Assembly: GCA_965656785.1 (NCBI GenBank)
Contig: CBFHLY010000018.1
Location: 1-64,000, forward strand
Direction of reading: 5' to 3'
Source: JALQTD01 sp965656785
GTDB lineage: Bacteria > Bacteroidota > Bacteroidia > Flavobacteriales_D > Sanyastnellaceae
DNA length: 64,000 bases
Shown here in pieces: positions 8,719-16,630 of this stretch (its first letter is position 1; every line of letters begins with the position of its first letter). The position numbers were made by a program, and so were the translations under genes. The notes beneath the pieces were generated by a model, which did not search any database, had not been told where the DNA came from, and was given only the letters and a program-made list of their open reading frames with translations.

Positions 8719-10260
8719 TCAATTCCGGACGAACTTCAGTTCAGTGAAGTCGAAGTCGGGGTTTTCCACCACGATTTCGACCCGCTCCGGTTGCCCTGCG
8801 GCATCCAGCACGAACGTCGCCGTTCCCTCCGGCAGCATCATTTTCGTCGTCCACGTGAGCTTGAAGGTGTCGAAGTGCCAAGGGGAAAGGGTGCCTTTGA
8901 ACAGTTCGGTGTGCGTGAAATCGATGAGCAGTTCCTCGTTTTCCCAAGCGATCACCAAATCCCCGTACATCCGGTCCGTGTACGTGCCCGCATACGCGCT
9001 CAACGGCAACGATGCCGGCGCGTTTTCGATGCGCTCCGGCAGCACCGAGGCCGGGTGCGCCTCTTCTTCGCGCAGGAATTCAAGCAGAAGCGGCACCACT
9101 TCCGTCGGTTCCTCCGAACCGAGGAGCCGCGAGATGGCATCGAAGCCCCACGCCCACGGCAGGGAGTTGTTGTTGTTCGTGAGCAGGATGATGCCGAGTT
9201 CGGCTTCGGGCACCAGCACTTGGCGCGAAATCATGCCGTCGTATCCGCCGCTGTGTGCAACGATTTGGTATCCCTCCAAATCGTACACCTCCCACCCCAA
9301 ACCGTACCCGCGCATGTGCACACTCGGCAAGTTCGCATTCCACCAAGCTGAAACCGGCTGCGGCGTATGCAACGTCCACATTTCCCTCGTTCGATCAGCG
9401 CTCCAAAGCCGCTTGCCCGTGGCCGCCACCCGCCCGCTGTCGAGCTGAACTTGCATCCAAGCGGCCATCTCCGTAGCGGAAGAAATGAGCGAGCCCGCGG
9501 GGCCGACGTTGTCCCAATTGACCCAATCGATGGGCTCGTTGCGGCCCTCGCGCCAATTGTGCGGTGCAGCGACGTTGTCGCGACCAGCGAGGTCGACGGT
9601 GCTCAACACCGAACGTTCCATCCCCAGCGGGGCAAGCAATTCCCGTTGCACCCGCTCGTCCCACGGTTCTCCCGTGACCGCCTCAATCACGGATCCCGCC
9701 GCCATGTACATCAGGTTCGAATAGCCAAACCCTTCCCGGAAGCCCATCGTGGGTTCGAGGTGCCGCATCGCCCGCAGCACGTCCTCGCGCGAGTGATCGG
9801 TTCCGTACCACAGCAAATCGCCGCTGAACGTCGCCAAGCCCGTCCGGTGACAAAGCAGGTCCCGAACGCGCATCGCCTCGCTGACGTAGGGGTCGTATAA
9901 GGTGAACCACGGCAGGTGATCGCGCACCCGGTCATCCCAACTCAGCGCGCCGTCATCGACGAGCTGCGCCAACGCCGCAGCCGTGAACGCTTTCGTATTC
10001 GATGCGACCGCGAAAAGGGTGTGCTCGTCGGCGCGCGAACCCGTTTCGGTGTTACTGAAACCGTAGGCTTTTGCGAAGCGGATTTGGCCTTCGTGGACCA
10101 CCGCCACGCCCAAGGCGGGAATGTGGTAATCCTCGATGCTTTGCGCAAAGGCGGCGTCGAGTTCTTTGAGGGCCCGAGCGACCGTTTTCTCAGTCACTTG
10201 AGCGGCAGCCAAGGTGCAGGCCGCGAGGAGGGCGAAGGCGATGAAGTGCTTCATGGTCAT
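8719..10260 (-). CDS. Exported serine hydrolase, class C beta-lactamase / PBP fold
   Basis: 513 residues from ATG 10260 (MTMKHFIAFAL); ATG 10254 is equally possible. The frame stays open upstream to 10809, but that stretch runs antisense to the Smr gene. A signal peptide ends near AAAQ. The catalytic motifs of the family are present: SNTK (SxxK) in FAVASNTKAF, YSN in FGYSNLMY and HSGG in VAHSGGYDG. A C-terminal lipocalin-like tail (YAGTYTDRMYGDLVI) is typical of DUF3471-containing members. Substrates of this family range from D-amino-acid peptides to esters and cannot be chosen from sequence. It is divergent from the Smr gene, with a pair of -7 boxes between them. Confidence 0.9.
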   Translation of the reverse strand: MTMKHFIAFALLAACTLAAAQVTEKTVARALKELDAAFAQSIEDYHIPALGVAVVHEGQIRFAKAYGFSNTETGSRADEHTLFAVASNTKAFTAAALAQLVDDGALSWDDRVRDHLPWFTLYDPYVSEAMRVRDLLCHRTGLATFSGDLLWYGTDHSREDVLRAMRHLEPTMGFREGFGYSNLMYMAAGSVIEAVTGEPWDERVQRELLAPLGMERSVLSTVDLAGRDNVAAPHNWREGRNEPIDWVNWDNVGPAGSLISSATEMAAWMQVQLDSGRVAATGKRLWSADRTREMWTLHTPQPVSAWWNANLPSVHMRGYGLGWEVYDLEGYQIVAHSGGYDGMISRQVLVPEAELGIILLTNNNNSLPWAWGFDAISRLLGSEEPTEVVPLLLEFLREEEAHPASVLPERIENAPASLPLSAYAGTYTDRMYGDLVIAWENEELLIDFTHTELFKGTLSPWHFDTFKLTWTTKMMLPEGTATFVLDAAGQPERVEIVVENPDFDFTELKFVRN

Positions 10261-10273
10261 CTGGTCAGGGGGA

Positions 10274-10281
10274 CAAAAGTA
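10274..10281 (-). promoter_or_regulatory. -7 box TACTTTTG for the serine hydrolase
   Basis: It matches TAnnTTTG exactly and lies 13 bases before ATG 10260. It is the leftward half of a divergent pair with 10300-10307. Confidence 0.55.
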
Positions 10282-10299
10282 GGGCTTCGTTCCCCGACT

Positions 10300-10307
10300 T
10301 ATCTTTG
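10300..10307 (+). promoter_or_regulatory. -7 box TATCTTTG for the Smr gene
   Basis: It matches TAnnTTTG exactly and ends only 4 bases before ATG 10312. The transcript would therefore start at or beside the initiation codon. Confidence 0.55.
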
Positions 10308-10311
10308 TCCC

Positions 10312-10920
10312 ATGGACGCAAACAAACTCCAGGTCGGTCAGCGGGTGCGGTTCCTCGACGAGGTGGGCTCGGGGATCGTTACGGCAATTCTCTCCGCTTC
10401 GGAGGTGATGGTTGAGGACGAATCGGGGTTTGAAATCCCGATGGAGGCGAAGGGCCTCGTGCCTTTGGTGGCGCGGGATGAGGCGCAGTCGTACCAACGT
10501 CACTTGCCCTCGGTGTCGGCCATCCTGCAGCAGGAAGTCGATCCCCGGCGCCAGCGCGCCCTCGAGAAGTCCTTCAAAGCCCGTTACGATGAGGCCGCAT
10601 CCACCTGGGCAGGCAAAGGCACCGTCGAAGTCGACTTGCACGCGCACGAACTCGTCGATTCCACCGCGGGATTGGACGCCGCGACCCTGTTGGAACTGCA
10701 GTTGGCCCACTTCGAGCGGATGCTGCGGGTTGCCATCGAACAGCGCACCCCGCGCATCGTTTTCATTCACGGGGTGGGGCAGGGGGTGCTCAAGCACGAG
10801 ATTTGGCAATGCGTAGACCGGTATTACCCGGATTGCGTTTGCCGGTATGCCGACCCCCGTCGTTTCGGAGCAGGTGCCACCGAGGTGGTCATTTCTGGAA
10901 GCCGATCGGGTCAGCGCTGA
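10312..10920 (+). CDS. Smr-domain protein (DUF2027-like N-terminus)
   Basis: 202 residues. The start at ATG 10312 (MDANKLQVGQRVRFL) is favoured because the -7 box sits just ahead of it, and the longer open frame upstream runs antisense to the serine hydrolase. The N-terminus is a small beta-barrel-like region (VGQRVRFLDEVGSGIVTAI). The C-terminal half is an Smr domain with VDLHAHEL (the DLH motif) and IVFIHGVGQGVLK (the HGxGxG motif). Smr domains are nicking nucleases or RNA-binding modules, and this Bacteroidota architecture is widespread but its role is not established. The last ten bases overlap the convergent gene. Confidence 0.88.
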   Translation: MDANKLQVGQRVRFLDEVGSGIVTAILSASEVMVEDESGFEIPMEAKGLVPLVARDEAQSYQRHLPSVSAILQQEVDPRRQRALEKSFKARYDEAASTWAGKGTVEVDLHAHELVDSTAGLDAATLLELQLAHFERMLRVAIEQRTPRIVFIHGVGQGVLKHEIWQCVDRYYPDCVCRYADPRRFGAGATEVVISGSRSGQR

Positions 10921-11570
10921 GCTTTCCGCTCGCGGACCACATCCATCAGGGTGCGTTTGGGGTCAAACATCCACACGCCTTCCGTGACCAAAAAACACGG
11001 GGTCGAATGCACTTCCGTGAAGGACCAACCGCTTCCGCCGGAGGCCGTAAATCCCAGGGGGGTCACTTGGCGGGGCAGGGGAAGCAGGTTGCGCCATGTG
11101 GCTTCCAGATAGGGGTGCCAGTTGGCGATCGCGTTGGCCGGTGGGAACCCGTCAGCAGCGGCCACGACGAGCGTGTCGGTGTCGTCCGTGAACAGCCGAA
11201 CCCGCACGCCCAGCCGATTCGACTCGAGCGGCGTGGGCTTCCACGCACTCCCGGGCGAAGCGGCAGGGAGCGGGGTGAATTGGGTGCCGTGCAACCGGCT
11301 GAGATCGAGCGTGAGCAGCGGGCCATCCGCCGCGAGCTGCATTTGCCAGCGATGCGCTTCCGAAGTGTCCGCATTCCAGGCCCAGCTGCTGTCGGTCCAA
11401 AGCAGGCGACCGATTTGGCCTGAATGCTTCACCCACGCTTCGCCGTCAAAGTGCAACGTGTCGTGCGGAAAAGGCAACAGCAACAGGGTGTCCAGCTCCT
11501 GATGGTGGCTCGTCTGTGCGTGCGAAAGGGACGCGAGCCCCATAAACAACAACCCCATGATCCGCTTCAT
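10911..11570 (-). CDS. Exported protein of unknown function
   Basis: 219 residues from ATG 11570 (MKRIMGLLFMGLASLSHA), a clear signal peptide cleaved near SHAQ. The mature part is rich in Trp, Leu and Asp and has no motif I recognise. A longer frame upstream overlaps the neighbouring gene and lacks a signal, so it was rejected. The 3' end overlaps the Smr gene by 10 bases tail to tail. It is probably periplasmic. A -7-like box lies 4 bases before the start. Confidence 0.75.
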   Translation of the reverse strand: MKRIMGLLFMGLASLSHAQTSHHQELDTLLLLPFPHDTLHFDGEAWVKHSGQIGRLLWTDSSWAWNADTSEAHRWQMQLAADGPLLTLDLSRLHGTQFTPLPAASPGSAWKPTPLESNRLGVRVRLFTDDTDTLVVAAADGFPPANAIANWHPYLEATWRNLLPLPRQVTPLGFTASGGSGWSFTEVHSTPCFLVTEGVWMFDPKRTLMDVVRERKAQR

Positions 11571-11574
11571 GGGG

Positions 11575-11582
11575 CGAAGATA
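11575..11582 (-). promoter_or_regulatory. -7-like box TATCTTCG before the exported protein gene
   Basis: A TAnnTTyG box ending 4 bases from ATG 11570, in the 20-base gap after the upstream gene. Confidence 0.4.
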
Positions 11583-11590
11583 GGGCGCAG

Positions 11591-12514
11591 TCAGCCTCGG
11601 CGTCGGCGCCTGAGGTTGGGCGGTGGGTTGTACGGCGCGCCCATGTTGGGGTCTGCCACCTCCACGTCGGGCTGAAGCACCCAATTTCCTTTCGTCCATA
11701 CGAGCGCATCGTACGTCATATCGGGTCCGTAAAACGCCGTCGAGCCTTTCAAATGCGGGGCCGAGGGACTCAAATGATCCAACACGATGCGATCCTGCCT
11801 TTCTTCGTACCGCAAGGTCACGACGGCGTCGTCCGCGAACTCCAACACCAGGCGATTGATCAGCCCTTCCTCTCCGATGATGACGCGGTGTCCGAAGCGC
11901 ACCCGCCCGCGACGCATCCAAAGCGGCTCCACCACTTTCCGGGTGACCAACGCGTCGCCCCCGTCCCAACCTAATAAGGTATAGTTCGGTTCGTTGCGGT
12001 GGTAAGTCAAAAGAACGTCGTAATAAATCGCCCCGGGCCAATGTTCCGCATCGCACCGCCCCATGTTGGACCAGGAGCCCGCGCGCAAGTCGTGCACCAA
12101 AGGCACCACCTCGTACCCCCCGTTTCCATCAGAAGGAAGGATGAAACCGCCATACCGCTGCGTTCGGTCGCTCAGTTCAACATTCCACGAAATCACCCGC
12201 ACCCATTCGTTCCCACGACCAACTTCGGGCAAGGCCAACACCCCGTCCAGAGCGGCTAATTCCGGTGCGCGCCCAAGTCCCGCATCCAAGGCTTCGGACC
12301 ACCAATCAATGAGCGAATCGTTCAAAGCGGTGCGCACGTCATCCGTTTGGGCTGCGGCGAGCCGGGCATGGCCTGATTTCAGGAATGCGGCCCAACCGTC
12401 CAGCGAAAGGACTTGTCCCGAAAGGGAGGGGGGCAGGGCAATTAACAACAGGAGGGTCCAGGTTCTCACGTAGGATGAACGCCGGGAGGCCGCCGATTCG
12501 TGCGTGCGGGTCAC
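11591..12514 (-). CDS. Exported conserved protein of unknown function
   Basis: 307 residues if started at GTG 12514, whose GTGA overlaps the ferredoxin stop. GTG 12469 (VRTWTLLLLIALPP) would give 292 residues and a more compact signal peptide. The mature region contains conserved-looking blocks such as QTDDVRTALNDSL, GRCDAEHWPGAIYYD and LTYHRNEPNYTLLGWDGGD. I recognise this as a Bacteroidota-type hypothetical rather than a named family. It follows the ferredoxin gene directly, probably co-transcribed, which does not explain its function. It ends in a run of arginines. Confidence 0.72.
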   Translation of the reverse strand: MTRTHESAASRRSSYVRTWTLLLLIALPPSLSGQVLSLDGWAAFLKSGHARLAAAQTDDVRTALNDSLIDWWSEALDAGLGRAPELAALDGVLALPEVGRGNEWVRVISWNVELSDRTQRYGGFILPSDGNGGYEVVPLVHDLRAGSWSNMGRCDAEHWPGAIYYDVLLTYHRNEPNYTLLGWDGGDALVTRKVVEPLWMRRGRVRFGHRVIIGEEGLINRLVLEFADDAVVTLRYEERQDRIVLDHLSPSAPHLKGSTAFYGPDMTYDALVWTKGNWVLQPDVEVADPNMGAPYNPPPNLRRRRRG

Positions 12515-12858
12515 AGGTGCATGAAGGCCTTCTTCGCGAGGAGTTGCTCTTCGGATTCGCGGTGGTCCGGATCGTCCACGCAGCAGTCCACTGGACAAAC
12601 CGCCGCACACTGCGGCTCATCGTGAAACCCTACGCATTCGGTGCATTTGTCCGGGGCGATGTAGTACACGTCCATGTTGATGGGTTCGTGTTCCGCATCG
12701 GCGTCCACCGTTCCAGCGGTCGGGTGGTCTCCTGTTCCGCGGAATCCCGTTCCGTCTGCAAACTTCCATTCTGCCCCGCCTTCGTAGATGGCGTTGTTCG
12801 GGCATTCGGGTTCGCAGGCTCCGCAATTGATGCATTCGTCGGTGATGATGATGGCCAT
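12511..12858 (-). CDS. Dicluster 4Fe-4S ferredoxin
   Basis: 115 residues from ATG 12858 (MAIIITDECINCGACEPECP). Cluster I ligands are Cys9, 12, 15 and 19. Cluster II is provided by Cys72, 75, 84 and 88 (CTECVGFHDEPQCAAVCP), with the long spacer typical of Allochromatium-type 2[4Fe-4S] ferredoxins. It is a cytosolic electron carrier. An acyl-CoA reductase-like gene is transcribed divergently from the same 42-base region, an arrangement I associate with Bacteroidota. Whether the two interact is not shown. Confidence 0.92.
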   Translation of the reverse strand: MAIIITDECINCGACEPECPNNAIYEGGAEWKFADGTGFRGTGDHPTAGTVDADAEHEPINMDVYYIAPDKCTECVGFHDEPQCAAVCPVDCCVDDPDHRESEEQLLAKKAFMHL

Positions 12859-12875
12859 GTGCGTGCTGGTGGGTG

Positions 12876-12883
12876 TAATTTTG
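12876..12883 (+). promoter_or_regulatory. -7 box TAATTTTG for the acyl-CoA reductase
   Basis: It matches TAnnTTTG exactly and lies 17 bases before ATG 12901, overlapping the region that serves the divergent ferredoxin gene. Confidence 0.5.
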
Positions 12884-12886
12884 CTG

Positions 12887-12894
12887 CGAAGATA
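12887..12894 (-). promoter_or_regulatory. -7-like box TATCTTCG for the ferredoxin gene
   Basis: A TAnnTTyG box 28 bases before ATG 12858. It interleaves with the rightward box at 12876-12883, so the two promoters cannot easily be used at the same time. Confidence 0.4.
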
Positions 12895-12900
12895 CAACGC

Positions 12901-13953
12901 ATGATTTCGAACACCCTCAAGGAAGGTTTGGTTCATTTGGGCGCTTGGCTGCGAGGCGAGTTGCTGGATGAAGGAGCCGATAATTCGACGCTTTTGGCGG
13001 CCGCCGAGGCCCGCAATGGCTGGTTTACCGCGGACAACGTGCGGGCGGCGATGCGGGCGCACGGAGAGGCGCTGCGGCCGGAAGTGCTAAGAAAATGGGA
13101 GGAGCGGATGCCGGAAGGACTGCCGGTGGAGGCGCCGCGGAAGGTCGGGTTGGTGCTGGCGGGCAACTTGCCGATGGTGGGGTGGAACGACGTGCTGTGT
13201 GTGCTGGTGGCCGGGCACGTGGGGCAGGCCAAATGCGCCACGGACGATGCCGTGCTCATTCCCGCGGCGTTGCGGTTTTTGGCACAGCATGCTCCACAGG
13301 ACGCGGCGCGGATCCACCTGACCGATGCCCGGATGAACGACGTCGACGCGCTCATTGCCACCGGTTCGGGCAACACGGCTCGGCATTTCGACCATTACTT
13401 CCGCCACATTCCGCGCATCATTCGCGGCAACCGGACGAGCGTGGCGGTGCTGGATGGGCAGGAGCGTCCGGAGGACATCCGGGCTTTGGGAGAGGACGTG
13501 TTTGCGCATTACGGGCTCGGGTGCCGCAGCACGACGAAGCTGTTTTTGCCTCGGGGCTTCGACTTGAATCGGTTGTTCGCGGAGTGGGTGTCGTGGGGGG
13601 ATTTGGCCTTGAACAACAAGTTCGCGAACAACTACGATTACCACAAAGCGCTGTGGCTTCTGAATCGGGAGTCGCTCATTGAGAACGGGTTCTTGTTGGT
13701 CAAAGAGGACGCGGGCTGGACGAGTCCGGTGGGCACCTTGTTCGTGTCGCATTTCGATGGGGAAGCGGAGGCTTGGGAGGCGATTGCTGCAAACGCGGAG
13801 GGATTGCAGTGCGTGGGGGTTCGGGCGGGGAGAATGGGGGAGGTGCCGGCGTGCGGTGTGCCGGTATTGGCCTTCGGAACGGCGCAGTGTCCGATGCCTT
13901 GGGATCATGCGGACGGCAAGGATACGTTGGCGTTCCTGGTTGCTGTATCTTAG
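12901..13953 (+). CDS. Acyl-CoA reductase (LuxC-like)
   Basis: 350 residues from ATG 12901 (MISNTLKEGLVHLG). The open frame upstream runs through the ferredoxin gene and was rejected. Features of the LuxC/aldehyde-dehydrogenase-like fold include LVLAGNLPMVGWND, the nucleotide-binding-like ALIATGSGNTARHF and a candidate catalytic Cys in HYGLGCRSTTKLF. The family reduces acyl-CoA to aldehyde with NADPH. The Bacteroidota members have no known partner luciferase, so substrate and role remain open. The downstream lipoprotein gene starts 4 bases after the stop but has its own -7-like box. Confidence 0.85.
   Translation: MISNTLKEGLVHLGAWLRGELLDEGADNSTLLAAAEARNGWFTADNVRAAMRAHGEALRPEVLRKWEERMPEGLPVEAPRKVGLVLAGNLPMVGWNDVLCVLVAGHVGQAKCATDDAVLIPAALRFLAQHAPQDAARIHLTDARMNDVDALIATGSGNTARHFDHYFRHIPRIIRGNRTSVAVLDGQERPEDIRALGEDVFAHYGLGCRSTTKLFLPRGFDLNRLFAEWVSWGDLALNNKFANNYDYHKALWLLNRESLIENGFLLVKEDAGWTSPVGTLFVSHFDGEAEAWEAIAANAEGLQCVGVRAGRMGEVPACGVPVLAFGTAQCPMPWDHADGKDTLAFLVAVS
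13946..13953 (+). promoter_or_regulatory. -7-like box TATCTTAG before the lipoprotein gene
   Basis: It overlaps the stop codon of the acyl-CoA reductase and ends 4 bases before ATG 13958. Confidence 0.3.
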
Positions 13954-13957
13954 GCCC

Positions 13958-15067
13958 ATGCAAGGAATGCTGAAGCTTGGCTGGGGCCTCGCAGCGGGTA
14001 CGCTGTTGGTGGCCTGCAGCACGGACATTGAGTTGAATGCGCCGCACGATCGGACGCCGGTGGTGTTTGGTCTGCTCGATGCCGCGCAGGATACGCAGTG
14101 GGTGCGCATCAACCACACGTGGCTCGGAGATGGAAACCAATACGATGCTGCACTCATCGCGGACAGCAGCGAATATGCGCCGGAGGAAGTGAACGCGCGC
14201 ATTGAGCAGGTGGTGAACGATCAGGTGACGGCCACGTACGTGCTCGTCGATACCCTGCTGGACAACAAAGAGGAAGGCATCTTCTTCGCACCAGAACACC
14301 AAGCGTGGTATGTGCCCACTCCGGGCGGGCTGGACGTGGATGCCGAGTACCGTTTCGTGCTCGACGTGGCCGATGGCCACACGGCAGAAGCCCAAACCGA
14401 CATGATCGAGGCCATCACCGGCAACATCACCCAACCCCCTCCGGGCGTCAACAATTTCAAATACAGCTTCGCCAACATTGGCCCGTCGCTGACAACGTAT
14501 CCCATCCTCACCTTCAAGTGGTCAAGTGCTCCGGGCGCCCGGCGCTACGACGCCTCCATGCGGGTGCACGTCGTGGAACGGATTTGGGCGGATTTGGAGC
14601 ATACGGTCCTGCAACAGGAACAGGAGCGGGTCATCGAATGGTACATCGGTTCGGTGACCACCGACGACATCGACGGCGGCGAGTCGATGCAGCTGGAGCT
14701 CGAGTCGGAACAGTTCTACCGGCTCATGAATGCGCGGTTGGAGGTGGACCCATACATCACGCGCGTGCTGGGTGTTTGGGATGAGCAAGTCCAAATCGCG
14801 CGCGCCTTCGACTTCGTCCTCACCATCGCCAACGACGAGTTGGCAACTTACCTCGACATCACCTCTCCCGTGACTGGCATCATCCAAGAACGCCCCTCTT
14901 ACACGAACGTTACGGGCGGCTTGGGCTTGTTTGCTTCCCGCGGTCAGCAAGGCGTTTTCGGCATCGGCTACACCACCGATTCAGTGGAAGAACTCATCAA
15001 TGGGGAGTTGACATTTGGTCTGAATTTTTGCTCGGCGAATCCATTCAGCCCTTATTATTGTGAGTGA
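13958..15067 (+). CDS. Lipoprotein, DUF4249-like
   Basis: 369 residues from ATG 13958. A lipobox LLVAC places the lipidated cysteine near residue 19 (CSTDIELNAP). The mature region is beta-rich with the sequence style of Bacteroidota DUF4249 lipoproteins (TPVVFGLLDAAQDTQWVRIN, then a C-terminal GLGLFASRG block). Family assignment is by pattern only. Such lipoproteins often accompany outer-membrane receptors, but no TonB-dependent receptor gene lies here. The gene overlaps a possible GTG start of the next gene. Confidence 0.72.
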   Translation: MQGMLKLGWGLAAGTLLVACSTDIELNAPHDRTPVVFGLLDAAQDTQWVRINHTWLGDGNQYDAALIADSSEYAPEEVNARIEQVVNDQVTATYVLVDTLLDNKEEGIFFAPEHQAWYVPTPGGLDVDAEYRFVLDVADGHTAEAQTDMIEAITGNITQPPPGVNNFKYSFANIGPSLTTYPILTFKWSSAPGARRYDASMRVHVVERIWADLEHTVLQQEQERVIEWYIGSVTTDDIDGGESMQLELESEQFYRLMNARLEVDPYITRVLGVWDEQVQIARAFDFVLTIANDELATYLDITSPVTGIIQERPSYTNVTGGLGLFASRGQQGVFGIGYTTDSVEELINGELTFGLNFCSANPFSPYYCE

Positions 15068-15093
15068 TTGCGGAAACGCTTTCATTCACAACC

Positions 15094-15552
15094 ATGCGAC
15101 CGACCCTTCAAATCCAATTGCCTGCGGCCACCATTGAACTTTCGATGGGTTTGTTCGTGGTGCGTTACCGTCCGGATGTCGTCCTCGATTTGGCACAGGC
15201 CCAACGGGTGGAGGCTGCCCGTCGCGAACTCTTGCCTGAAGCCGATAACCCGGTTCTGGTTTTGATTCCGTCTACCATTGCCCTGGTCGATCAGGAAGCG
15301 TTGGTCTGGCTCAGTTCGGAGGAGGCCATGGAGAATGTGCCCGCCCGAGCGGTGGTGGTGCCTTCTTCGATTCAAGTGTTGCGTGACCGAATCCGATGGG
15401 CGCTGTTTCGTCCAGCCATTCCGTTTCGGGTATTCCGCAATCCCCAGGTGGCCAAGTCCTGGGTGCTGGACTCGTGGTACGAGCAACGACTCGGTCACGA
15501 AATCGACGCCTTCGGCCCGGAATTGCGGGCTGAGGAACTCGAAGAAGACTGA
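15094..15552 (+). CDS. Small cytosolic protein, STAS/DUF7793-like
   Basis: 152 residues from ATG 15094 (MRPTLQIQLPAATIEL). GTG 15064, overlapping the upstream stop, would add ten residues. It has no signal or membrane segment. The alternation of a short beta strand, LDLAQAQRVEAARRE helix, VLVLIPST strand and a C-terminal VAKSWVLDSWYEQ helix resembles single-domain STAS-like proteins of Bacteroidota. This is a weak, pattern-based suggestion. It is convergent with the next gene, 14 bases apart. Confidence 0.65.
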   Translation: MRPTLQIQLPAATIELSMGLFVVRYRPDVVLDLAQAQRVEAARRELLPEADNPVLVLIPSTIALVDQEALVWLSSEEAMENVPARAVVVPSSIQVLRDRIRWALFRPAIPFRVFRNPQVAKSWVLDSWYEQRLGHEIDAFGPELRAEELEED

Positions 15553-15566
15553 GCCGGTTCCTCCGT

Positions 15567-16610
15567 TCAGTAAACCACGAACCGAGTGGCCGACTGGCCG
15601 CATCGGAGGACGTAGATGCCTGGCCGTCCAGGCGCCTCAACCGTCAAACCCTGAAACAAGTGGCTCGATGTGAGTTGTCCCCGAGCGTCGAACCATTCCA
15701 CGACGGCACCTTGAGGCGCATCGATGCGCACCGGAGCCGAGCATTGAGCGGGATTCGGATAGGCGGTGAGCTGCCGTGAGCTCGTTTCAGTCACGGAGCT
15801 GGGCTCCACAGACAAATTGAGGTACCTCGAAGTGGCTGGAACACCGAACAACGACGTCACTTCCAAGAGGGGGAATCCATGCCCTTGGCCCCACCATTGG
15901 TAGACCACTTGCGTGCGGTCAAAAGCGAAAGGCGTTCCGATTTGGGGAATGTAAATGCTGTCGTGGGCGAAGATTTCCGTTCGAACCCGGAGCACGTCGT
16001 GTTCGCCGTCGGGCAATACCAAGGTGCCCCACCCATCGACCACCACGTCGCGCGTTCCATCCGACCAGTAACCGAAGGTTTCCGGGATGTCCATCGCCAA
16101 GGCATTTGTGCTCGAGTACGTCATTTCCGCTGAAAGGGGAAGTGGGAAGAGTTCATCGCGATCGGTGTACGGCACCGGCACGTCAAACCCCGCTGCTCCC
16201 AACGCCAAGCCTGCAATGGTGTACGCATCGCCGTCGGTCTTGTAGAAGTTGCTGAAGCCATCCACCGGGATGATGCCGCTCAAATCGAAGCCGACATCCG
16301 GCAATTCGGTCGGCAAGAAGAAGTCGCATTGGTAGCTGGAGTTGAACGGGTTGTTGAAGACGAACAGCGCCGTGGCGGAAGCAGAGCTCATCGGTTGAGG
16401 CGTCTGCGGCGCATCGTTCAGGTCGATGACCGCGGAGAAATCCCACACGGCATTCGGCCCCGCAATCTCCAAGTCCGCCAACACCGGCGGGGCGATGTCG
16501 ACCAGGGGATACACCACACCGGGTTGTGGGAGGTCGGAGGAGGTGAGGGTGATTTGGCCGATAACGCTCAACGGCAGGGCACAAAACAAGGGGGGCAACC
16601 AAGCATTCAT
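15567..16610 (-). CDS. Secreted protein with T9SS C-terminal sorting domain
   Basis: 347 residues from ATG 16610 (MNAWLPPLFCALPLSVIG). An in-frame GTG lies two codons upstream. The signal peptide is followed by a beta-rich region with no enzyme motif I recognise. The last 75 or so residues form a type A T9SS domain: YPNPAQCSAPVRID, VVEWFDARGQL and a terminal PGIYVLRCGQSATRFVVY. It would be exported through the outer membrane and either anchored or released. It follows tamB by 20 bases on the same strand. Confidence 0.85.
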   Translation of the reverse strand: MNAWLPPLFCALPLSVIGQITLTSSDLPQPGVVYPLVDIAPPVLADLEIAGPNAVWDFSAVIDLNDAPQTPQPMSSASATALFVFNNPFNSSYQCDFFLPTELPDVGFDLSGIIPVDGFSNFYKTDGDAYTIAGLALGAAGFDVPVPYTDRDELFPLPLSAEMTYSSTNALAMDIPETFGYWSDGTRDVVVDGWGTLVLPDGEHDVLRVRTEIFAHDSIYIPQIGTPFAFDRTQVVYQWWGQGHGFPLLEVTSLFGVPATSRYLNLSVEPSSVTETSSRQLTAYPNPAQCSAPVRIDAPQGAVVEWFDARGQLTSSHLFQGLTVEAPGRPGIYVLRCGQSATRFVVY

Positions 16611-16630
16611 GCCCACAAATTACCACAGAA

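Noticed and set aside
6887..9448. Plus-strand open frame of 853 codons
   Set aside because: It lies antisense to the endonuclease and serine hydrolase genes, both of which have clear domains and catalytic motifs.
10261..10809. Upstream extension of the serine hydrolase frame
   Set aside because: It is antisense to the Smr gene and ends just before a proper signal peptide at 10260 or 10254.
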